Shown here piece by piece: positions 8,816 to 15,917 of a stretch of DNA of 25,044 nucleotides. The notes under the pieces were generated by a model. The model saw nothing but the letters and a program-made list of their open reading frames with translations, made no database searches and had not been told where the DNA came from. Where the stretch lies: contig CAKQDG010000024.1 in assembly GCA_934219025.1 (NCBI GenBank), forward strand, positions 1-25,044, in the 5' to 3' direction. Within the stretch, counting starts at the first letter, position 1; each line of letters starts with the position of its first letter. Source of the DNA: an uncultured Prevotella sp. (GTDB taxonomy: Bacteria; Bacteroidota; Bacteroidia; Bacteroidales; Bacteroidaceae). The position numbers were made by a program, and so were the translations under genes.

Positions 8816-8875
8816 ATCGTTAGCTTTTTATTTCATCGTTATCTCTTTATTTCATCGTTAGCTTTTTATTTTATC
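8816..8875. repeat. Three-copy 19-bp tandem repeat
   Basis: Units of 19 bp start at 8816, 8835 and 8854 (ATCGTTAGCTTTTTATTTC and close variants), ending in a partial ATC. The second copy differs at two positions. The array lies between the terminator hairpin and the nhaD stop codon and encodes nothing obvious. Confidence 0.8.
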
Positions 8876-8910
8876 AAAAGCATTTCTTTTCATTGTGAAA
8901 GCGATTTGAA

Positions 8911-10263
8911 TTAAAGACCGATAACGCTCTTCTCTACCCAGTATACAAGGATTCCGGCAAGATAGCCAACAAAGGCAATCCATGAAATCTTCTTCATATA
9001 CCAGCCGAAGGTAATCTTCTCCAGTCCCATTACCACCACACCTGCGGCAGAACCGATGATAAGCATCGAACCGCCAACGCCGGCACAGTAGGCAAGAAGC
9101 TGCCAGAATATTCCGTCTACCGACATGTCTCCTCCGATTGAAGGATCCACAGGATACATTCCCATACAGCCTGCCACGAGTGGCACATTGTCTACGATGC
9201 TCGAGAGAACGCCGATAATTCCGGTTACAAGGTAATGGTTGCCGTCGAACACAACGTTCAGTCCCTGACCAAGCTGAGTGAGCACGCCGATTGTTTCAAG
9301 ACAGCCCACTGCCATAAGGATGCCGAGGAAGAACAATATCGTTGACATATCTATGCGCGAGAGCATATTGCTCACACGCTTCTGCATGCTGCTCTTGTTG
9401 GCAGACTTTGGCAGATGGCTGTAGAACACCTCTGTTACAGTCCATAGCAGACCAAGTACGAGCAAGATGCCAACAAATGGAGGCAGATGGGTGATTGACT
9501 TGAAGATAGGAACAAAGATGAGGCCGCCTACACCGAGGAAGAATACCACTTTGCGCTGGGCGGCAGTAAACTCGTTTGTTTCTGCAACTCCACCTTTTGC
9601 TTCAGGTATTGCAAGCTCTCCCCTCAATGAGAACGACAGTATGAATGCAGGTATCACCATAGATATTATAGAAGGAATGAGTATTTCCTTTATCACGCCG
9701 CCGGCTGTGATTACTCCCTTGTTCCAAAGCATGATTGTGGTAACGTCGCCGATAGGGGAGAATGCACCGCCTGAGTTAGCTGCAATAACTACCAATGCTG
9801 CATATATGATGCGGTCTTTGTGGTCGCTCACGAGTTTGCGCAGAATCATGATCATCACGATAGATGTGGTTAGGTTGTCCAGAATCGCCGAGAGAATGAA
9901 TGTCATAAAGGCGATGCGCCACAGAAGTGCACGCTTGCTCTTGGTTTTCAGCGTGTCGCGCACGAAGTTGAAACCTCCGTTCTGGTCTACCAGTTCTACG
10001 ATGGTCATAGCTCCCATCAGGAAGAACAATGTTGTGGCTGTGCTGCCAAGATGATGCTCAATAGCTTCACTCACCACGGTGCCGACTTGATCGCCAATGG
10101 CGGCTGCGAGATACTGGCCCGGATCGAACATAAAGATTGTCCAGCAACCCACAAACATCAATAAGGCGATTGCTGCCTTGTTCACTTTAGTTACGCTCTC
10201 GATGGCTATAAAAAAATAGCCTATTACGAAGACCGCAACAATTAGCATAGTTAAACTTGTCAT
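8911..10263 (-). CDS. nhaD: Na+/H+ antiporter NhaD
   Basis: 450 residues, hydrophobic throughout with about 11-13 predicted membrane helices. NhaD/ArsB-type ion-transporter landmarks are present: DNLTTSIVMIMILRKL in the first half, SGGAFSPIGDVTTIMLW next to it, and the paired SSIVDNVPLVA in the second half. Each contains the conserved Asp-Asn of the inverted repeat that forms the ion path. The protein should exchange cytoplasmic sodium (or lithium) for protons in the inner membrane. Length fits the family. A good promoter lies upstream, so it is probably transcribed separately from the glutamine synthetase gene whose transcript points at it. Confidence 0.93.
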   Translation of the reverse strand: MTSLTMLIVAVFVIGYFFIAIESVTKVNKAAIALLMFVGCWTIFMFDPGQYLAAAIGDQVGTVVSEAIEHHLGSTATTLFFLMGAMTIVELVDQNGGFNFVRDTLKTKSKRALLWRIAFMTFILSAILDNLTTSIVMIMILRKLVSDHKDRIIYAALVVIAANSGGAFSPIGDVTTIMLWNKGVITAGGVIKEILIPSIISMVIPAFILSFSLRGELAIPEAKGGVAETNEFTAAQRKVVFFLGVGGLIFVPIFKSITHLPPFVGILLVLGLLWTVTEVFYSHLPKSANKSSMQKRVSNMLSRIDMSTILFFLGILMAVGCLETIGVLTQLGQGLNVVFDGNHYLVTGIIGVLSSIVDNVPLVAGCMGMYPVDPSIGGDMSVDGIFWQLLAYCAGVGGSMLIIGSAAGVVVMGLEKITFGWYMKKISWIAFVGYLAGILVYWVEKSVIGL

Positions 10264-10346
10264 TTTCCTTTTATTTGTTTTAGTTTGTTAGTAATTACAA
10301 TTTAGATAATTATTATGAAATTCCGTGTTTTGCAATTTCTGGGTGG

Positions 10347-10378
10347 CAAAGTTAAGCATTAAATCAATACGATGCAAA
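10347..10378 (-). promoter_or_regulatory. Promoter of nhaD
   Basis: On the minus strand TTTG (10375-10378), 20 nt, TAACTTTG (10347-10354). Transcription would start near 10340, leaving a leader of ~77 nt before the nhaD start at 10263. Confidence 0.7.
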
Positions 10379-10419
10379 TCTTTTTACCTATTTATATTAT
10401 ATTGTGGGGATTGGTGATT

Positions 10420-10550
10420 GGACTTCTCGGACTTCTCGGACTTCTCGGACTTCTCGGACTTCTCGGACTCCTCAGAGCTTCTCTGCTCTCTCGGAGTTGT
10501 CTGAGAAGTCCGAGTCCTCCGATACATCCGAGTTGCCCGAGAGGTCTGGC
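10420..10550. repeat. 9-bp tandem repeat (GGACTTCTC) with adjoining imperfect inverted copy
   Basis: Five identical GGACTTCTC units run from 10420 to 10464, then a variant GGACTCCTC to 10473. AGAGC/GCTCT form a small hairpin centre (10474-10489), and complementary GAGAAGTCCGAG (10503-10514) with weaker copies extends to about 10550. The whole can fold into a long imperfect hairpin. It fills the gap between the end of the glutamine synthetase gene and the nhaD promoter. Repeat number could vary by slippage. No gene is seen in it. Confidence 0.85.
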
Positions 10551-10563
10551 AATCCCCCAGATG

Positions 10564-12069
10564 TTATCCGCAATGGAAATATTTGTCTACGAGTTTTTCT
10601 ATTTCTTCATAGTTGCTCTCTATGTTTTTGCGCATTGTCCTGTCGTGATATGATTTTAGTTGGGCAATAATCCCGTCAATCATGGTAGGACTGAACACGT
10701 CGTGCTCTTCAAAAATCTTGCGGTATTTTTCCAGACACTCTGCAGATGCAGCGCAGCTGTCTGGTAATTGTGCCAGTTGTGACAGTCTGTCTTTATTCTC
10801 AGCATCATGTATATTGTAGTTCACATAGGTCTTCTCTGCTACATCGAGGGCATTTTTCATTTCAAATCCATGTCGGCATGCCACGCATAATCCGGCAATA
10901 AGTTGGTAAATGTCGGCAGATCCGTCGGGCGAGCGCATTTCCACAGTCTGCTTTAGCGATGTGTCGTAATGCCAGGCCACGTCGTGCGGGTTAGCCTCAT
11001 GGCACATATCTTGATTTGACGTCCATCCCAGTGGTACTCTCACGAGCACGGAGCGATTGCAATCGCCCCAGCAAACATTGGTGGGTGCTTCTTGATGAGG
11101 CACAAGACGGAAATACGACGCAGGGTTTTTGTTGCCGAAAGCCGTTATTGCCGGTGCCACATCCATCATTCCGGCAATAATGGTGCGAGCCTGTTCGCTC
11201 AGTTTTCCGTCGTGAATCATCATGTTCTTTCCGTGTTTCATGATTCTCATGTGGATATGCAGGCCCGACCCGGCTTTGCCGGTAGTTATTTTCGGGGCGA
11301 AAGTTACGTTCAGTCCCATCCGGTAGGCCACATTCCTTATCACCCATTTTGCAATCATCAGTTGGTCGGCACTTTCTTCGGCAGGTACAGGCAGAAATTC
11401 TATTTCGCCTTGTTCATACACCTTTCCTCCCATCCTGAAGTTGCCCACTTCTGAGTGTCCGTATTTAATTTGTCCGCCAGTTCTGGCAATGCAATCCATG
11501 CATTTCATTCTAAATTCTGTCGTCTTTGCATATGGAGAAGACTCGTGGTATCCTTTTTGGTCCACAGCCGGAAAATCTCCCGTATCGGGTGTTATAACAT
11601 AGTATTCGAGTTCGCCCATAGTGTGGAATTCCATTTTTGTAACCTCTCTAAAAGTCTTTACAGCCTTTTGCAAAGTCCTTTCCGGTGCACTTTCAAGCGG
11701 TTTGCCGTTTTTGTCGAAGAAAGAGGCAAGCATACACAGAGTTGGAATCTCGGCAAACGGATCAACGAAAGCCGTTCGAAATCGTGGTATCACATACAAG
11801 TCGCTACTGCTTGCGCTGATAAAAGGGAAAAGACTCGAACCGTCTACGCGCTCTCCGCAAGTCAGGATAGTGTCGAGATAACTCAGGCTGTTTATCACGA
11901 AATTCAGGGTTTTCAGTTTGCCCTCCCCTCCAGGATACATAAAATTAACCATCCTGATGTTGTTGTTGCGGATAAAATTGATAATGTCTGCCTTGGTAAA
12001 GTCGGCGGCAGGCTTCTGCAGGTAAGTTACAACGTCGTTTGCGTTGAGTATAAGTTCTTCGCTATTCAT
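10564..12069 (-). CDS. glnA: Glutamine synthetase family protein (type I-like)
   Basis: 501 residues. The N-terminal beta-grasp part begins around residue 20 (FTKADIINFIRNNNIRMVNF). The catalytic domain shows GELEYYV with metal-binding Glu residues (about 153-159), GSGLHIHM (ATP and metal-binding His), LVPHQEAPTNVCWGDCNRS (glutamate/ATP loop, variant of the usual RLVPGYEAP) and SVLVRVPLG. It should condense glutamate and ammonia to glutamine using ATP in a dodecameric cytoplasmic enzyme. It is much shorter than GlnN-type GSIII (~720 aa). The sequence diverges from textbook GSI, so a glutamate-amine ligase with another amine substrate remains possible. It has its own promoter. Confidence 0.85.
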   Translation of the reverse strand: MNSEELILNANDVVTYLQKPAADFTKADIINFIRNNNIRMVNFMYPGGEGKLKTLNFVINSLSYLDTILTCGERVDGSSLFPFISASSSDLYVIPRFRTAFVDPFAEIPTLCMLASFFDKNGKPLESAPERTLQKAVKTFREVTKMEFHTMGELEYYVITPDTGDFPAVDQKGYHESSPYAKTTEFRMKCMDCIARTGGQIKYGHSEVGNFRMGGKVYEQGEIEFLPVPAEESADQLMIAKWVIRNVAYRMGLNVTFAPKITTGKAGSGLHIHMRIMKHGKNMMIHDGKLSEQARTIIAGMMDVAPAITAFGNKNPASYFRLVPHQEAPTNVCWGDCNRSVLVRVPLGWTSNQDMCHEANPHDVAWHYDTSLKQTVEMRSPDGSADIYQLIAGLCVACRHGFEMKNALDVAEKTYVNYNIHDAENKDRLSQLAQLPDSCAASAECLEKYRKIFEEHDVFSPTMIDGIIAQLKSYHDRTMRKNIESNYEEIEKLVDKYFHCG

Positions 12070-12114
12070 AGTTGTAGTGTTAAAGTGTTATTAGATAAGG
12101 GTTGTTTGATGCCG

Positions 12115-12145
12115 CAAATATAGTGAATATGTTAGTTCGCTCAAA
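12115..12145 (-). promoter_or_regulatory. Promoter of glutamine synthetase gene
   Basis: On the minus strand TTTG (12142-12145), 19 nt, TATATTTG (12115-12122), an exact consensus match about 45 nt ahead of the start codon at 12069. Confidence 0.8.
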
Positions 12146-12455
12146 ATATTATATTGTTTTTTTTGTCATTTTGCTTCATCCCTGGCAAAGAGTGGTGCGA
12201 ATTTCAGTTTTCCTATTCTTATCCCAATTCTCCAATTCCTAACTGAACTTTCTGATTTATGTCTGAGCCTTCCGGAAATTTAGTTGATGAACCATAACTG
12301 TTCAGTATTTTGGTTTGCTCCTTCCATATCAGATGGTTACAGACCACAGTACGCCAAACGAAGGCTAAATGGCTCTTTTTCAGACTCTTATATAAGAAAT
12401 AAGAACTTTAGAACACTTTTTGGCTTCGATTTGTAAAAAAAACAGACGCATTTAG

Positions 12456-12540
12456 AGCCGAGCAATGCTTCTTTTGGAGAGAAGCAATGCTTTTTCGGGA
12501 GAGAAGCAATGCTTTGCTCCCCGAAAAGCTATGCTCGGCT
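12456..12540. repeat. 85-bp intergenic element with 15-bp imperfect terminal inverted repeats
   Basis: AGCCGAGCAATGCTT at 12456-12470 is the near-exact inverse of AAGCTATGCTCGGCT at 12526-12540 (two adjacent mismatches). Between them, AGAGAAGCAATGCTTT occurs twice in tandem about 22 bp apart, with a related third copy at the left end. The element lies in a ~600-bp gene-free stretch (12124-12727), in which I otherwise see only the two flanking promoters. Confidence 0.65.
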
Positions 12541-12671
12541 GAAAAGCTTACAAATTCGGGTGGTTTGAGAAAAGTGTTCAAAAAGTCGGATTTCCTTTCA
12601 AATCTCAATTCCGAAACTTCAGTTCCTAATCTCTCTTTACCCTCAATCAAATGTTAGGAAAACAAAATCTT

Positions 12672-12702
12672 TTTGCCATTCCAAACATTATTGCTATATT
12701 TG
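12672..12702 (+). promoter_or_regulatory. Promoter of GNAT / AraC pair
   Basis: TTTG (12672-12675), 19 nt, TATATTTG (12695-12702), an exact match. Predicted start near 12709 gives a leader of ~19 nt before ATG 12728. Confidence 0.8.
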
Positions 12703-12727
12703 CATCACTTTACTTAAACTACGAAAA

Positions 12728-13300
12728 ATGAAAATACACGATGCAAAGAAGGAACAAGCCATTGATATTGCCAGTCTCATTATGACGGCGATGACAGACG
12801 AGTGTTGCTTGTTTTTTGTTGGCAAAGGGCAAACGCTTGATGACTTCCGTGATACAATGACACGACTTGTGCGGATGGAAAATTCGCAATATAGCTATAA
12901 GAATACTGTCGTGGCAGAGGAGAACGACGGACGAGTTGTGGGAGTGTGTGTGTCGTATGACGGGGCACGGCTCCGTGAACTTCGCAAGTCGTTCATAGCA
13001 GCCGCAAATACAGATTTCAACCGTGATTTCAGCGGTATGGACGACGAAACACAGGCAGGCGAACTGTATATCGACAGTCTTGCCGTATTGCCCGGCTATA
13101 GAGGGCGCGGCATAGCATCAGCCCTGCTGCGGGCCGCTGTTGAAAAGGCTCGCGATATGAAGCTTCCGGCAGCAGGATTGCTTGTTGATAATGGAAATCC
13201 GCGTGCCGAGAAACTTTATCGCAGTATCGGATTTGAATATGTGGATGATGCGGAGTGGGGTGGACATCCGATGAAGCATCTTCAGTTTGAAATAAAATGA
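12728..13300 (+). CDS. GNAT family N-acetyltransferase
   Basis: 190 residues, the usual GNAT length. Motif A is clear at about 118-135: the beta strand LAV, then LPGYRGRGIASALL, which forms the pyrophosphate-binding loop for acetyl-CoA. Near the C-terminus, DNGNPRAEKLYRSIGFEYV is the typical motif B ending in the GF signature. The protein should transfer an acetyl group from acetyl-CoA to an amine; the substrate (small molecule or protein N-terminus) cannot be told. The gene has its own consensus promoter, and an AraC-type regulator follows 50 nt downstream, perhaps on the same transcript. Confidence 0.9.
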   Translation: MKIHDAKKEQAIDIASLIMTAMTDECCLFFVGKGQTLDDFRDTMTRLVRMENSQYSYKNTVVAEENDGRVVGVCVSYDGARLRELRKSFIAAANTDFNRDFSGMDDETQAGELYIDSLAVLPGYRGRGIASALLRAAVEKARDMKLPAAGLLVDNGNPRAEKLYRSIGFEYVDDAEWGGHPMKHLQFEIK

Positions 13301-13350
13301 AAGGTCCAAAGTCTTTGAAATAAAGTGATATCAATATAAATGATATAAGT

Positions 13351-14226
13351 ATGCAAGAGAGTAAATATCTGGTAGCCAATGACCGTGATGCCCTGTGGGG
13401 ACTCACCGTGAGCACCGTGGGGTATGATGAGCTGCAGCCCGGTGATTCCTATCCGACAAGGGGACATGCCGGCGGATACTACTTTGACGTGAACAAGGGG
13501 CGCACCCTTGACGAGTATCAGATGCTGTACCTTGTGGAGGGCGAGGGCGAATTTTCGTCAGAGCATGTGGAGGCTCAACATATAAAGTCGGGAGATATTT
13601 TCCTGTTGTTTCCCGGCGAATGGCACACCTATCATCCGCTGGCAAATTCAAAGTGGAAGAGCTATTGGATTGGATACAAAGGAAAAAATATGGACGACAG
13701 AGTGAAATACGGTTTCTTGTCAGTAGAAAAGCCCATCTACCATGTGGGCTATTGTGCCGAGATAATCCAGTTGTATGAGTCGGCAATGAAAGCCGCAAAA
13801 GAAGAGGCTGCATATTTGCAGCAGCGACTTGCCGGTATAGTGAACGACCTTGTTGGCGTGATGTATGCCAAGGAGCGAAACATTATCCTTGGCCGCGACA
13901 GCGACAAGGTTGAGATAATCAACAATGCGCGGCTGATAATCCGCGAGAAGCTCGAGAGCCGTGTTACGATCCAGCAGATTGCCGAGCAGCTCGGTATGGG
14001 ATATTCCAATTTCCGCAAGCTGTTCAAGGAATTCACTGGCGTTTCCCCCGCCCTGTATCAGCAGGAGCTGCGTTTGCAGCGGGCAAAAGAGCTGCTCTCG
14101 ACAACCAATGTCAGCATCAAGGAAATAGCCTATCAGCTGAATTTCGATTCGCCCGACTATTTTTCGAGCAAGTTCAAGATGAAAGTGGGCTGCAAGCCGA
14201 GCGAATACCGTGAGCAAATGGGTTGA
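13351..14226 (+). CDS. AraC family transcriptional regulator (cupin sensor)
   Basis: 291 residues. The N-terminal half is a cupin-like sensor with YQMLYLVEGEGEF (about 56-68), the turn KSGDIFLLFPGEWHTYHP (79-96) and WIGYKG (106-111), as in sugar-sensing AraC proteins. The C-terminal ~100 residues carry two helix-turn-helix units: VTIQQIAEQLGMGYSNFRKL (205-224) and VSIKEIAYQLNFDSPDYFSS (254-273), then the family signature ending CKPSEYR. It is cytoplasmic with no membrane segment, unlike the other AraC regulator in this window. It lies 50 nt after the GNAT gene and directly upstream of two secreted-protein genes, which are plausible targets. The effector is unknown. Confidence 0.92.
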   Translation: MQESKYLVANDRDALWGLTVSTVGYDELQPGDSYPTRGHAGGYYFDVNKGRTLDEYQMLYLVEGEGEFSSEHVEAQHIKSGDIFLLFPGEWHTYHPLANSKWKSYWIGYKGKNMDDRVKYGFLSVEKPIYHVGYCAEIIQLYESAMKAAKEEAAYLQQRLAGIVNDLVGVMYAKERNIILGRDSDKVEIINNARLIIREKLESRVTIQQIAEQLGMGYSNFRKLFKEFTGVSPALYQQELRLQRAKELLSTTNVSIKEIAYQLNFDSPDYFSSKFKMKVGCKPSEYREQMG

Positions 14227-14255
14227 TATTATACGAAATGAGTGTTTGTTTATAT

Positions 14256-14303
14256 AATTGCCCCAAAGAAATATTACTTAACAGTTATTTCTTTGGGACA
14301 ATT
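14256..14303. terminator. Hairpin terminator overlapping the next promoter
   Basis: The left arm 14256-14273 pairs with 14286-14303 over 18 positions with one mismatch (core CCCAAAGAAATA/TATTTCTTTGGG) around a 12-nt loop. AATTTAA follows rather than a long T-run. The right arm contains the TTTG box of the promoter for the next gene. Confidence 0.7.
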
Positions 14304-14323
14304 AATTTAAAAGAGTATCTTTG
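14292..14323 (+). promoter_or_regulatory. Promoter of 439-aa secreted protein
   Basis: TTTG (14292-14295), 20 nt, TATCTTTG (14316-14323). The -33 box lies inside the right arm of the upstream hairpin. Predicted start is near 14330, with a leader of ~20 nt before ATG 14350. Confidence 0.75.
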
Positions 14324-14349
14324 CATAATAATTTAAAAAGAAAAACTTT

Positions 14350-15669
14350 ATGAGAAAATTTACCCTATTGGCCATATCTGCATCTTTGGCAGTTAGCGGG
14401 ATGGCACAGAGCCAGACAAAGACGGCAGTAACTTTACAACAGGCAAGAAACCTTGTTTCAAAATTCATTGCAAGACAGGCAACCGTCAATAAGCTGGAAG
14501 CTAAGCAAACGGTGAAGATGCCAAGAACGATAAACCAATATGCATACGACAACGGCAACTGGACACTCGAAACTCAAATATCATATCGCTATGACAACAA
14601 TGGCAATCTTGGTATGCAAGAGACCGTTGCTGCCGACAATTCGTACAAGCTGCGCAGCGTATATACCTACGACAGCAAGGAGACAGACTACTGCACATCC
14701 GAAACACAGTATCAGTTTATTCCGTCGGATTCGAAAGAGCCGGTATCGGCGGTTGTAGGCAAGAGCGATGTGGTGCGCGATGCCCTGGGACGCGTTACGG
14801 GCATAACAAACTATTCGCTTGACGAAACATCAAACGAGTTGTTGCAGACATATCACACCACATTTGAATATGACGGAGAAAATACCAAGCCGGTAAAGAT
14901 GGTGCGTGTAGACATCTACCGCGACGACAACCAGAAGGAGCAGACCCAGACCATGGAATATCAGAATATAGTATGGGCAGACGGATTTGACGGCAAACTG
15001 CTCAATGCTTACGGCTCTTCCACCGAGGATATGATTCTCGACAAGGCGAACAGGATAAAGAGTGCCGACCTTACCCTTTCTACGAGCGAAAGCACAGCCA
15101 CTCTCGACGGAACGCTCACCGGCACCTATCTCGACGGAAAGAGCATCCTGGACTTCTCCATGATATATGGCTCTGTAGTTATCATGCAGCAGATTTATAC
15201 CGATGAATATCTCGACAACAACGGTAGCCACTGCCTGTCGCTCACGTATAATCAGATGCAGGATGACCTTTCTGGCTTTGACACAAGCATCATAAGCATG
15301 ACACAGCTATATAATGACAAGAATGAGGAACTTGAGCAGACTTTAAGACAGGGCACTTCTTCGACAGACATGGCCATAGAGCAGTCGGTGAAGTATGACA
15401 ACACATACAATGCCGAAACTGGATTGAGAGACTATGCCATCCTGAGCGAGTATGACACCGCGACGAAGACTTACAGTCCGAAAACGAAGATGGAAATCGT
15501 GAAGTATATCGACGTTACCGGAATTGATGCCGTGGCAGAAACTGCCGGCAACGGAAAGACAGAAATATATAATGCGCAGGGCATGTTTGTTGGCAATGAC
15601 CTTAATGCTCTTGGCGCAGGTCTGTATGTTGTGAAACAGAACGGCAAAAGCTTTAAAGTGGCAAAATAA
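14350..15669 (+). CDS. Secreted protein with YD-like repeats and T9SS-like C-terminal domain
   Basis: 439 residues with a signal peptide (MRKFTLLAISASLAVSGMAQ). The middle is beta-rich and holds irregular aromatic-Asp segments such as YAYDNGNW, YRYDNNGNL, VYTYDSKE, TFEYDGEN and VKYDNTYN, reminiscent of Rhs/YD-type repeats but too irregular for a firm family call. The C-terminal domain starts about TGIDAVAETAGNG, continues IYNAQGMFVG and ends GLYVVKQNGKSFKVAK, the pattern of type A sorting signals of type IX secretion cargo. The next gene's C-terminal domain begins very similarly (SGITAVGETAG), suggesting the two share a recent origin. It lies downstream of the AraC regulator with its own promoter and terminator. 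Function unknown. Confidence 0.85.
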   Translation: MRKFTLLAISASLAVSGMAQSQTKTAVTLQQARNLVSKFIARQATVNKLEAKQTVKMPRTINQYAYDNGNWTLETQISYRYDNNGNLGMQETVAADNSYKLRSVYTYDSKETDYCTSETQYQFIPSDSKEPVSAVVGKSDVVRDALGRVTGITNYSLDETSNELLQTYHTTFEYDGENTKPVKMVRVDIYRDDNQKEQTQTMEYQNIVWADGFDGKLLNAYGSSTEDMILDKANRIKSADLTLSTSESTATLDGTLTGTYLDGKSILDFSMIYGSVVIMQQIYTDEYLDNNGSHCLSLTYNQMQDDLSGFDTSIISMTQLYNDKNEELEQTLRQGTSSTDMAIEQSVKYDNTYNAETGLRDYAILSEYDTATKTYSPKTKMEIVKYIDVTGIDAVAETAGNGKTEIYNAQGMFVGNDLNALGAGLYVVKQNGKSFKVAK

Positions 15670-15693
15670 ATTGTAGCATAAACTCTAAACAGG

Positions 15694-15731
15694 AAAAATG
15701 GCATGTCTTCATTGACACGCCATTTTTTTTT
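15694..15731 (+). terminator. Rho-independent terminator
   Basis: AAATGGC-A-TGTC pairs with GACA-C-GCCATTT around a 6-nt loop and runs into nine T residues (15723-15731). It ends the 439-aa gene, 25 nt after its stop. Confidence 0.88.
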
Positions 15732-15821
15732 GTAAGTGCTTTTATGTGTAAACAAATTATTAAGCAAGAGGGCTTTTGCGTGATAAATAGTAAGTGAAAT
15801 GATAAATTTATAGATAAAAAG

Positions 15822-15852
15822 GTTGTATGAACTCTATATTTTTGTATATTTG
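15822..15852 (+). promoter_or_regulatory. Promoter of 714-aa secreted protein
   Basis: GTTG (15822-15825), 19 nt, TATATTTG (15845-15852). The -33 box has one mismatch to TTTG. Predicted start near 15859 gives a ~60-nt AT-rich leader before ATG 15918. Confidence 0.7.
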
Positions 15853-15917
15853 CACGGAAAAAGATTATACCACTATCAATATTTAAATTATATTTAACAC
15901 GCTAATACACATTGCTT

